Below, piece after piece: positions 36,440 to 46,640 of a stretch of DNA of 64,000 bases. This DNA is from Phylloscopus collybita (lineage: Eukaryota; Chordata; Aves; Passeriformes; Phylloscopidae): positions 18,829,001-18,893,000 of the forward strand of contig JAJNNQ010000018.1 in assembly GCA_027886175.1 (NCBI GenBank), in the 5' to 3' direction. How positions within the stretch are numbered: position 1 is the stretch's first letter; each line of letters starts with the position of its first letter. A program made the translations under genes and the position numbers. Under the pieces are notes generated by a model. That model was not told where the DNA came from, searched no databases, and saw nothing but the letters and a program-made list of their open reading frames with translations.

Positions 36440-37560
36440 CCTGGAAGAAAAAAACATCTTGAGGAGGGCCTTGAGCAACAACAGGCCCTTGAACAGATCC
36501 AGCAGGAAATGGCTCTCGGGCCTGTACTCTACACTGCAGCTGGAGAGCAGGGCCTCACCTGCAGCCTCTGGCAGAAGACTACTGGAGAAAACCAGGGTCG
36601 ACCATTAGAATTTTGAAGCTGGGATTATTGAGGATCAGAAGGCCACTCTAGTCCAACAGGAAAACAGATGCTAGCAGGCTGTAAGGGGGTTCAAGCCAGC
36701 TCAGAAGTTGTTGGGAGAGAGGAGTGTCTCTGCTTGGCACCACAATTGTCCATTCTGCACTGGACTTTCAAAGGAGACATCCCCTCAACACGTCACACAA
36801 CCAGTGCAACATAGAGCAGATGGGTAGCACTGATTAGATGAGCCTGAATGGGAACCCTCAATTTCCCAGGAATCCTGGAAGAGACTAAGGAGTGGCCAGA
36901 AGGCAGGTATTTTGGAGCATTGCCTGAAAAGGTGACGTGTGCCCAAGAAACACCTCAAAAGAGGCTATGCTCTATTTATTGATGGATTCTGCCATGTGGT
37001 AGGAAACCATTGGAGGTGGAAAGCTGAAGTGTGGAAACCCACAAAAGGAGGCTGTTGAAGGGGAAGGCAAGTCAAGCCAATTTGTAGAAGTGAAAGTTCT
37101 CCAGCTAGTGCTAGAGACTGCTGAGCAAGAGAAGTGGCTTGTACTTTATCTCTACACTGACTCCTGGATGGTGGCTCACGCCCTTGTGGGGGTGGCAATG
37201 AGGAAAGAAAACCAATTGGCCAGGCAGAGGCAAAGTCATCTGGGCTGCTGCACTGTGGCAGGACATCACCACACAGGTAGAAAACATGATTCTGAAAGTA
37301 CATCATGGAGATGCTCACATGCCCAGAAGTCATGGCACTGAAAAATATCTGAACAATGAACAGGTAGATAAGATTGGCAAGACTGGAATAGCTAAGGTAG
37401 ATTGTCACTGGGAGTGAAAGGGTAAGCTATTTATAGCCTGATGGGTCCACGAAACATCAGGACATCTGATATGGTGAGGCTTGGCAAATTGACTACATTG
37501 GACCACTCCCATGAACATGCCAAGGCAAGAGCCCATGAAATGGGAAAATAATATCTATAT
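36440..37560 (+). pseudogene. Broken ERVL-like pol: RT-connection, RNase H, start of integrase
   Basis: The first part contains repeated Glu-Gln codons around 36465-36510 (including 'cttgaacagatccagcagg' at 36489-36507) typical of the region between RT and RNase H in this family. RNase H begins near 36966 with Tyr-Ala-Leu-Phe-Ile-Asp. Its third acidic residue survives in Tyr-Thr-Asp-Ser-Trp (Asp codon 37159-37161), inside an 83-codon open frame (37090-37341) that shifts frame after Val-Ala-His-Ala. Near 37474-37500 a Gln-Ile-Asp-Tyr-Ile-Gly stretch marks the first catalytic Asp region of integrase, after which similarity ends. The reading frame is interrupted repeatedly and no functional enzyme can be made. 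The 147-codon frame on the opposite strand (36965-37408) is its antisense shadow. Confidence 0.7.
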
Positions 37561-37997
37561 GTGAAAGGATGGGGAATGTAGTTAATGAAAATATATGTTT
37601 GGTGTAAAGATGGTTTAAGGATTTAGTTTAAATTGTAGGTTTGGGTAAGAAGGGATTTCAGTAATGAGAAATAATGCAATGGAACTGTTGGAAGATATAC
37701 AAATTATGTGGAATCTGAGTATGATGCAAAATGGTATGCAATAAAGGTATAGATTGTATTGGGTCTGGGTGAAATGGAGTTCATCATGACATAGAGCCCT
37801 CACAGTGCTGTGCTTTGCATTGGTAGCTGGAAAGGTGTTGACAAAATGTGTTTTGGCTACAGATGAGCAGTGCTGCATCAGGGCTGTCTCTCTGACATTC
37901 CCACTCCCATCAAGGTGCTGGGAGTGTGCAAGATCCTGGGAGGGAACACAACCATCCCAGCTGATCCAATTTAACCACAGGGATATTACATACCATG

Positions 37998-38019
37998 TGA
38001 TGTCAGCTCAAATATAAAA
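37998..38019 (+). promoter_or_regulatory. CRE-like site and TATA box of the ERVL-like LTR
   Basis: TGATGTCA (37998-38005) resembles a cAMP-response/ATF site and lies 7 bases before TATAAAA (38013-38019). The pairing recurs in this avian LTR family. The TATA motif here is intact, in contrast to the decayed TATGTAAA in the copy at 12992. Confidence 0.5.
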
Positions 38020-38059
38020 GGTAAGGGAGAGAGGAGGAATGGGGTAAGTGGTGTGTGGT

Positions 38060-38061
<2 letters not shown>

Positions 38062-38107
<46 letters not shown>
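38062..38107. repeat. Pure T homopolymer, 46 bases
   Basis: Uninterrupted run of 46 T inside the LTR at 37755-38403. Either it is an expanded short T tract or the reverse-oriented poly(A) tail of a tiny retroposed insert. Confidence 0.9.
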
Positions 38108-38111
<4 letters not shown>

Positions 38112-38403
38112 AATGTATTTATTTTGCAGTGTTTGCCTTCTGGAGCCACTGCTGGTGTGATGAAGCTCTGCTTCCTGGGAGCTGTGAGTACATTGCTCAC
38201 TGATGGAAAGTAAGATTAATGTTTTCCCCTTTGCTTCTGTGCAGGCAAACTTTTGGTTTTCTTATTTTTTTCACTTTAGTAAACTGTCTTATCTCAACCT
38301 GCTAGATGTTTTCCATCTTATTTTCTTTTCTTTGTCCCAGTGGAGAGTGATACAGTGGCTTAGTGGGCACTTGCTGTCTAGCCAAGGTCAACCCACTACA
38401 ACA

Positions 38404-41400
38404 GCACTCACCTCTTCTCCTTAATCTGCCTGTCCTTTCCACCTCAGAGTCAGTCAAGTACAGGCAATGAGTGAAATTGGGACATGGGACAACTTCACAA
38501 AAACAAAACCAATTTTATGCAATAATTTTGACATCTTTCCCCTTCAAAAGTTGTATTTAAGTGTTTTGCAGACATTCACTCATATTTGTCTACTTTTGTT
38601 ATAGAAAGTATTTAGAAGGTCTGTAACCAATTTGTTGTGACAATATGGAGGGAAGGAGAATCAGTTAATTAGAACTAAAATAACAACTACTCCTCCAGAC
38701 ACTACAATGAAGTACGTGACTGGGATGCAAACCTGCAATAGTGGATGTCACCTTGAGTACTGTTATTTAATTGTCATGTCTGCACAGGCACTAACACATC
38801 CTTACAGGTAGATGCAAGGCGTATTACAACATACATTAAAGTTTGGGTGTGGAGTCAAAGGTCTATGTAGCTACAACAAACTTGGAGAAGGCAAAACAAT
38901 TGTAAACTTCAGTGGACTTTTTTTTCTCACAAAATCAATGAAAAGAGGGTAAAAAAGCTAGGATTCATCCTCAAACTTTCCTGTCATAAAATAATTTCTG
39001 ATGAAACATTGCAGCAGTGAAGACAAGTAACCTTCGCAGCAGAGATTACTCTGGTTACAGAAATTTCCATTATTGTAGGCATCTGGCCATAGTGCTGGTC
39101 AGAAATTATTTTTAGAAAATAAGCCTCTAGATTCAAAGCTATGTAGTTTTATTTTTTCTTATTAATTCAGTGTAGTACTATTTGAGTATGAGTGGAGATT
39201 TTTTTGTTTGTTTTTATTTTTTTAGGAAACTTATAGAAGCATGCAGAAGAAAAAGAAAAAATACTATTAATTTAACATTGAATATATATGTCTTTTTCTT
39301 GGATCCTAATTTTTCAAATTTTGCTTCACAGATTTTAATGACTTTTTAAGAATTCTCTGTGTATGTGGTACAGAGAAATATGGCCTTATAGCTCATCACC
39401 TCCAATATATACAGTTACCTTTCTCAGGCAGTATCTCAAGGGCAAACTGTAATAGGTTGGGAGCAGGAGTGTGCATGAGCATTGAAGTATGTCAGTACCT
39501 GACTGCAGTACATTTGTGTATAAGTAGATTCTATAAGACTGCAGAAGTTGCTTGAAATCTTACACTAGATTTTCTTATGTGTTATCTGCCATCACCTAAA
39601 TATGCTATAATTTGAATTACACTGGGAAACATCCTTTCTCAAAGTTGCACACTGTTCCAATCCATATCCATGCATGGGACAGTAAACTGACTTTGCATTC
39701 TACTGCAGTCATTAGAGAAGAGCTCTCCCACAGATAAGCCATTCTGACAAATATTTATCTCATCTTACAGGAACTAACATTCCTTTACAGTTTCTAATTC
39801 TGATGCTTCAGACAAGTGTATTTTACTGATTGTGGGGAAAACCCTTTTTGAATTCTTATTTCTTAATGAGAGAATGATGGAAGCAGCTTCATAGTCATTC
39901 CCTGTGGAATTAAAAGAATAAGGTCCTAGTTATCTAATTTCTTCAAGATCTCTAGCGTCCATAGGCCTGCAATAAGGATGAATTAGGGTTTAGGATTAGC
40001 ATTGTAATAAATTTACCTTAAGTTTCTAGATGGAATGAAGCCAAGGCTGGTCAATATCTACAAATTTACCTTGGTTTCATGTCTTTAGACAATCTGTGGT
40101 TTTCATGAGAGCACACACATTAGCCTGGGATTAGCAAAAAGTGCATCTGCGTTTTTGCTCTTTTATACTTTCTGCTGCCTTTTATTCTTAGAGCAAAATT
40201 CATGTTATGCTAAGATTACATTACTTGAATTTTGCAGCAATCTACTCAAAATAACTAAAGTATATATGTATATAAAAGCAAAGTACAGTACTTTTATTAC
40301 TTTATGTATTTTTTTTCTATGCTTTTTTCCAAGTACCATTTGAAATTTCTCACTGCATGAAAAATTGTCTTGGAATTTCTAATACGAGACAAAAAAACAT
40401 TTTCAGACTCTAATTTTTCCATAACCATTGTCATTGAACAAAGACAAAGCTAGTTTTTAAACCATGTTCTATAATAACAAGAGGAATGATAATAACACAT
40501 AATGAATGCATAAGTAAAATGCCAACGACTGGAAGATTAAGGTTTTCTCTTGACTTCATGGAACACATTTCACAGCTGGTATTTTATTTATGCAAAAACT
40601 TGTTGTTAAGGAAAATATTTTATTTTAAAAGCTTTTTTTTTTTTCTTTATTGGTTGTTTGTTTCAGAGTACTGAAGGGTTTATGGAGAATATTTTGGTTT
40701 AAAGCATATAAAAAAGAAACTGATTCCTTTAACAGACTTGCTCAGTTAATCTTTTTCTTTCCTCAAGTAAATTGATTTTATTTTCTAAAAGCGCATTGGT
40801 GTAGAGGCACATTGGGTGTAGAAGCTGAAAGACATGGAAAATCAACTTCTGTTGCTCATTCCCCGATTGATCAAAATTCAACACATCCTGGACTTGAAAA
40901 TCCTTAGCCACCCCTTCTTCTTCTTCCATCCTTCCTTCCCTCTCTTTCCCTGGTGCTCTCCTTTCCAAGTACTCTACAGTCCTGTAACTCTTATCTCTTA
41001 TTTTCCCATCCAAAGTAAACACAAATTTTTCTTTGAATCTTTCCCAAGCTGAAGCTAAGTGATGCTTCAGAACAGTGGATGGGGTGAGATTTTAGAAAGC
41101 CTTCACCCACATTAACCTTTAGCCAGTGCTCCAACATAGCAGCTCCAGTTTTTAGAGCATCAACTCTTGGCCCAATGGAGGCCAGGGTTAGAACTCTATT
41201 ATTTTCTGTAGGGTCAGTATTTAATCTTGAGCTTATGGCCAAATAGGAAATACACCCAAACTGTTTTTCTCTACACATGCAGAGGATTTCTCAAGCTTTT
41301 TGGTAGAAAAAAATCAAACCAGTGTTTTTCTATGAACTCCTTCATATAGGATATGTTATTTGTTTCAAGAAATGTGAAAAATTACAGCTTCTGCAAGTAT

Positions 41401-44282
41401 TTGCAGGCTGTTTTTTACCTAGTTAAGGGTTCTCTGCAAGCCAAGTGACATATAAACTTGAGATGAGTCATAACAGTAGTGGGAACTTGATATAATTCTC
41501 CCTGTTTCCCTTTGTGGTCCACCATGATTAACTTTCTAGCTGATGTAAGGCACATTGCTGGACTTGAGAGGGACATTCAGTGCTTCACTGCTGCAGTTTT
41601 GACGACAAGACCTTTTCTGGAGCTTCCAAAATATCCTTTAGTCACAGAAGGGCCAGAAAAATGAGTGAGTGACTGACAAACCACAGATAGTATTACAAAG
41701 TTGCTCTTGTTGACAGTTCAGTTTATAATTTTTTTTTCCTTTTAGCTGCATGCAATGTTGTCTCTCAGGCAACACAAGATATTAGTTTGGAGGCAATTGC
41801 TTTACAAAACTCAACCTCTGGAAATTCCTGAAGTATGGATCAACTCTATCATTTAGAAATTTCCAGATGAAGTGAGAGTTAATGTGATTGTAAAGGACAG
41901 CTACATGCATTATTATCTGAAGAAGAACAAAAACAACTCACAGGAGTGAAAGAACTGGTACAAGGATATTAGACTTGAGTTAAATGCTGAGACAAAAAAA
42001 AAAGGAGAAATATACTCCATCACTCTGTGATGCATAAAACACTGACCAAGAATATAACACTAAAAATGGTTTGGATTATTACCTCTGATAAATCAAGCAA
42101 GTCTTCATGTTTATGAGTCTCAACTTTGTACAGCTTCTGTAAAAATGCTGAATAAACTATACAAGCATATTAGTTTACTATTATTATTGCAATGATTCTA
42201 AAATGTGACCTACTCTTGTTTTTATTACACTTCTAGATCAGAAAAAGTGAAAAGGTGAGGTTTTTTTTATTTGCAGCACCCAGCCTTATAAGAGATAGGC
42301 TACTACAAACTCCCAATCTTCAGACATATATTAATATATTACAGTTAATAACTATACTGATAAAAATGGTGCTCATGAAGCTAAGACCTGAATATTAGCA
42401 CTATTGTGCAGAGAGAGGTCATTCAGAGTTCTCAATAGCCCCTTTCACTGCACCTTAATCCGTACTTAATCCCCTGGCTATTGGGAGCCCACAGTTTTCA
42501 CACATTGCTTTGCCAACATACATCAATCCTGGCCTATGAAGTATCCCCTGTTATTCCTGTTCCACACTTTTCTTTAGGAGAAAAATATATGTCATTCTTA
42601 ATGGTACAGTGAAATCTGTAATGTGGATAAACTGCACCCAGGGGATCAGATTGAAGCCATTAAAATTATTTTCACTAGGGGTCCTGATGAAGAATTGGAA
42701 CACTAATCTCCAGAGATAAAGGGCATCTAGCTGATTTGCCACTTCAGTTCTTACTTTTAGCTTTGATTTTATTTTTTGTTTGCTCTGTAACTTTCATCTG
42801 TTTTCTAGACCCTCAAGCATTCAGATGATCTTGGTAACATAACTGTATCAACCATACTGTGTCTGACTGATAGCTCTGAAGTGTTCAGTGCATACCTTCA
42901 TTGTCCAAACTGGAATTAGCTGACTTTTTGTAGCTCAGATTATATTGATATGAAATAGGCTATTATACAGTGGTAATACAGCATTTTAAAACCTTGTGGA
43001 AGTGACACAATGCTTGCTAGCTTTGTATTTTCTCCAAGCAGGAATTATGATCAAAAACTAATTTCAAGCTGGGTTAAATTTCTCAAAGATTGAATAAAAC
43101 TTTCTATTAGTTCAATTACTACACACTAAAGAGTGAGATAGCATTCAAAGAATAGCAGCTTGTTCAGAGTGATTTCTAGATCACTGAGATTCTTTTAAGA
43201 ACAGCTTTCAGGACTTAAAATATGCATTCAAGAAAATCTCAAAGCTTGGTTCATCACTTAAAATTACTCTTTTTCTCCTTATAGTTAGTAACTTTGATTC
43301 TCATTTCTTCTTGTCAATGGAATAGTTGGAGGAATACAGATCTACATTCTTTTATTTGCATGTATGTATGGTTTCATCTACATAGAAATAAAGAGATTTT
43401 AAATATTTGGAATTTCTAAATTAGTGTGGCAATTAAAAGGAAAAAAGTGTCATTTTTCTTATGATTGAAGTCTGGCAATGAATTCAATGACTTCACTATA
43501 TCCTAAAGGGATTCTGCGTGTGAAGAACAACACTTCTGGAGACAGGTTTTGAAGCATTGCATAAATCATGGTCTCCTGAAATAGTGGATGGTGATGTTTG
43601 ATGCTTCACTGAAAAATCTTTCAGTGGCCATTTGGTATAAGAAATGCTATTTTCCTCCCTTTCTATTTGTCTTGGATGAAACATGTAAGGACTGAGACAT
43701 TGATTAGTGATTTGGGAGAACTTGCAAGAAGAAAAGAAAAAGGAGAAAAGGTATAGCAAAGGAACTGCAGTTTCTAACAGACACCTCAAGAGACAAGCTA
43801 TGATCCATTTGTCTTTGTCATTTTTCCATCAGTTATTTTCAGATATCTGCAACAGCATGATCTTATTGTCAACAAATATCAGTACATAAAGTATTGCATG
43901 TGGGTATGGGCACAAATCCCTGTAATGACTGGAAGAATTGCTTTTGGTACAGAAATGTTTGGGATAAATTCTACAATTTTGTGCTTTTGTATCACAAATG
44001 ATGCACCGAATGTAAAATACTCCCTCAATATTTCTCCTTTGGACCAAATCAATTTATTTTTCTGATGCATAGGTATCATACCTAGAGTTTTGATTTCTAC
44101 TGTGAACAAGGCTACTGTTACTCAGAACACGCCAATCATTTATTAATAGCATTTTAATTCCACAGGCTACAAGTCACAGCTCTTTTTCAGTCTTTGGATG
44201 AATTAAAGTTGCATCTACAGAAAGATAATTATATGCATCTAAATCCTACATATGAAAATGCTCGTGCTCTTGACTATGCTTC
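38404..44282. other. AT-rich non-coding sequence, no recognised gene
   Basis: No gene or repeat family recognised over about 5.9 kb. Open frames near 40729-41278 on the - strand (97 and 95 codons) have a charged, mixed composition, but they overlap each other and + strand frames, and no motif is recognisable. T-rich runs occur near 39200 and 40630. Confidence 0.55.
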
Positions 44283-44608
44283 AAATCTTGCTGTTCCCTG
44301 CAGAGGGTGAGTGGAGAGGGAGGTGCTGATTACCTCTCTGGGATCCAGTGATGAGACATATGGGAATGGTTCAAAGTGTCACCAGTTGAAATTCAAACTG
44401 GACATAAGGAAGCATTCCTTTATCAAGGGGATGGTCAAACCCTGCAACAGAGATTCCTAGAGAGGTGACAAGCCTGTCAGAGTTTAAGACATGTGGATGA
44501 TGCCCTTAATAACACTTTTAACCTTTGGTCAGCCCTGAATTAGTCAGGCAGTTTGATTAGATGATAGTTACAAGTCCCTTTCAACTGAAATAGTCAAGTC
44601 TAGTCTTT
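44283..44608 (+). mobile_element. CR1 LINE 3' end, + orientation
   Basis: The sequence matches the last part of a CR1 ORF2 and its 3' UTR. Blocks in order are 'gggaggtgctgatta' (44319-44333), 'ggacataaggaagcattcct' (44400-44419), 'agcctgtcagagtttaagac' (44471-44490), 'tggatgatgcccttaataac' (44493-44512), 'ttggtcagccctgaattagt' (44525-44544), 'caggcagtttgattagatga' (44546-44565) and 'caagtccctttcaactgaaa' (44571-44590). The usual short 3' terminal repeats appear degraded to 'tagtcaagtctagtc' (44591-44605). It differs in sequence from the CR1s at 16459 and 27630, so it belongs to a different CR1 subfamily. It is heavily 5' truncated. Confidence 0.85.
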
Positions 44609-44856
44609 TCTACAGATGTGTTGGAAGTGTTCAGAATTAATCCATATTTCTTTAACTATTAAAAATATGTTAATGTGAATGAAATTCTTTATATATATTA
44701 CTGATTGAAGCCTTCTAGTTTACTTATGTGCATAAAAGTTACAGGCTCAAGAAGAATCAAAGCATGTTTTTTATATTCCCTGTCCGACAACTCGTTCTTT
44801 CTTTCCTAGGGACATAAGATGCACCTTCAGCTGGAGAATGGCTGGTTTTTTATTGT

Positions 44857-44858
<2 letters not shown>

Positions 44859-44904
<46 letters not shown>
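44859..44904. repeat. Pure T homopolymer, 46 bases
   Basis: Uninterrupted T run, preceded by 'tattgtgg' and followed by 'aaggaaactt'. No retroposon body is recognised on its right side, where one would expect it if this were a reversed poly(A) tail. Confidence 0.9.
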
Positions 44905-44907
<3 letters not shown>

Positions 44908-45516
44908 GAAACTTAGTGGATGAAAGCTGGACAAGAGAAATAAAAACACTTTAAAAACCCAAGCCAAATAACCTATAAACATCCCCAGCTAATAAAAACA
45001 CCGACAAGGCTTCACCCTACAAACCAAGAAACCACACGTCAGTTTATAGAAATCACTGTGATGGGGGAAAGGTATTGAGCAAGCTGTGAAGTTGTTATCA
45101 CAACTCCTTGTGCTATTTCAAGTCTGCTTTCTGTACAATTGCTGCTACTGAACTGATCCATGGGAAAAGTGAAAGCAGGCCAGAAGAGACCACTGCAGAA
45201 TCTAATTGGATTATCTCTCCACTCGGTATGCAGTTCAATGTTGATATTCCTTGACACAGACCCCTGTGCACTGTTTACTGAACTGAGAGGAAAGCAGCAT
45301 TAAAAGTACCATTGCTCTGAGGACCTGGAAATTTTAGGAGGGACTGAAATTAATATATTTAAGATACTAATTAGGAGTTGTTTGTAGTCACAAAAGAATA
45401 AGAAAGAATAGTGAGCCATCTGTAGGCAATGTAATGTGACATTATGCATTACATGTATAAGACGCTATGAAATAATTACCTGCTTTTATGAGAATTGAAT
45501 TCACTAACCTTGGAGG

Positions 45517-45549
45517 TCCTTGTGAGTCCTTGTGAGTCTTGTGAGTCTA
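45517..45549. repeat. 10-bp tandem repeat, about three copies
   Basis: The unit tccttgtgag is present twice exactly, then once with one base missing. Confidence 0.85.
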
Positions 45550-46546
45550 GATAATCATGTCTGTCTTTTTGATCACAACTGTGGGAAAGGTTAGGGTCTT
45601 CGGCCCTTGTCTGAGACCAAAACTCAGTTTGTCTTCATTACACAATCATCTAACCCTATAATTTGATTATTTTGCTTTTTTCTCTTTTTTATTCCTTTTT
45701 TTTTTTTTTTTAATTTGTGATTTAAAAAATGTTTTATAATGATTCTGTGTTTTTCGCACAAGCTTTTCAGGTTTTTCACATCAAAGTAAAATTTAATTTT
45801 GTCTAGGTATAAACTCATAGAACAAGGAGATTCAGAATCAGACATATGATATTTATTCGTCCCCGTTTTTAACACAGGATATTATGATAATTGGTGGGCA
45901 CTTGGCAAACCTAGAAATTTTGTTGCACAACTGTGCATTTTAACCAAGTTTGAGATACAAAAGTAATATGATATGACAGAAGGATTTCACATAATAACTT
46001 TGCTATGTCATGTTGGTAGCACAGTACAGCTAAGTAAATATGGATGCTTAATGGAGTATACTGCTAGAGCATTGTATATCAAATTAATGGTCCTATTTAT
46101 AGCTTGCATTAAATTTTCCATCATCTTGTCTTAAGACTGGAGGCTATTTTTTTAAGTTGATATGAAGTGTTCTTTTTTTCACCTTCCTCTCTCAGTACCA
46201 AGATTAAGTGCCACATTCTGAGCTGGCATTAATTGCTATCACTCTTCTGAAGGCAATGAAGCAATTCAAATTTACACTAACTGAAGATTTGTTCAAATAA
46301 AATGAAGATCCTGATCTCAAAAGGGAGGTATGTACACAGTTTCTCTGACTACAGGTATAGTTGGGACTGTGAGAACATTTTAGGATTTAGGCAAAGGTGA
46401 TTTATTTGTACAACTAATTTGTGTAACTGGGAAATTTTATTTCCTTGTTAGAGGAAGCAATTCCTGTTGGATCATACACAGGTTGCTAGGCTGTGAAAGA
46501 TGGGATACAAGTAATTATAAATAAGCCACTTTTGTATACTGAAAGT

Positions 46547-46640
46547 AAAAAGGAAAACAAAGCAAAACCAAAAAATGACCAGCCAAAAAACCCACAAAAA
46601 TAACCCCACAAAAAAACCCCAAAAACCACCACACAAAAAT
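46547..46640. repeat. A/C-rich low-complexity tract
   Basis: Runs of A with CC and CCC interruptions. The Phe/Gly/Trp-rich frame on the - strand (46486-46674) is an artefact of it. Confidence 0.8.

Larger units (their letters stand above)
36440..38403 (+). mobile_element. Second ERVL-like provirus remnant with 3' LTR
   Basis: A + strand remnant of the same ERVL-like family as 10540-13345. From left to right: RT-connection region (about 36440-36960), RNase H (about 36961-37330), the first part of integrase (about 37340-37560), a short unassigned tail (37561-37754) and the 3' LTR (37755-38403). The 5' LTR, gag and most of RT are missing at the left, and the second half of integrase is deleted relative to the first remnant. 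Frameshifts and stops break pol throughout. The two remnants share orientation but differ in which parts they keep, so they are independent insertions or heavily rearranged copies. Confidence 0.75.
37755..38403 (+). mobile_element. ERVL-like 3' LTR interrupted by a T tract
   Basis: The LTR starts near TGTATTGGGTCTGGGTGAAA, in the same relative place as the start at 12992. It continues through 'acagtgctgtgctttg' (37802-37817), 'gggagggaacacaac' (37938-37952), 'gggatattacataccatgtg' (37980-37999), a CRE-like TGATGTCA (37998-38005) and an intact TATA box (TATAAAA, 38013-38019). A pure 46-T run follows (38062-38107). The downstream part resumes at about 38135 with 'ctggagccactgctggtg', an AGTAAA in place of the usual polyadenylation signal (38278-38283), the 'cttatctcaacc' block and an end near 'caacccactacaaca' (38389-38403). 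The T tract lies between the TATA box and the polyadenylation signal. Confidence 0.7.

Noticed and set aside
36965..37408. 147-codon open frame on the - strand, the longest in the window
   Set aside because: It is antisense to the RNase H region of the ERVL-like remnant on the + strand and shows no protein motif of its own.
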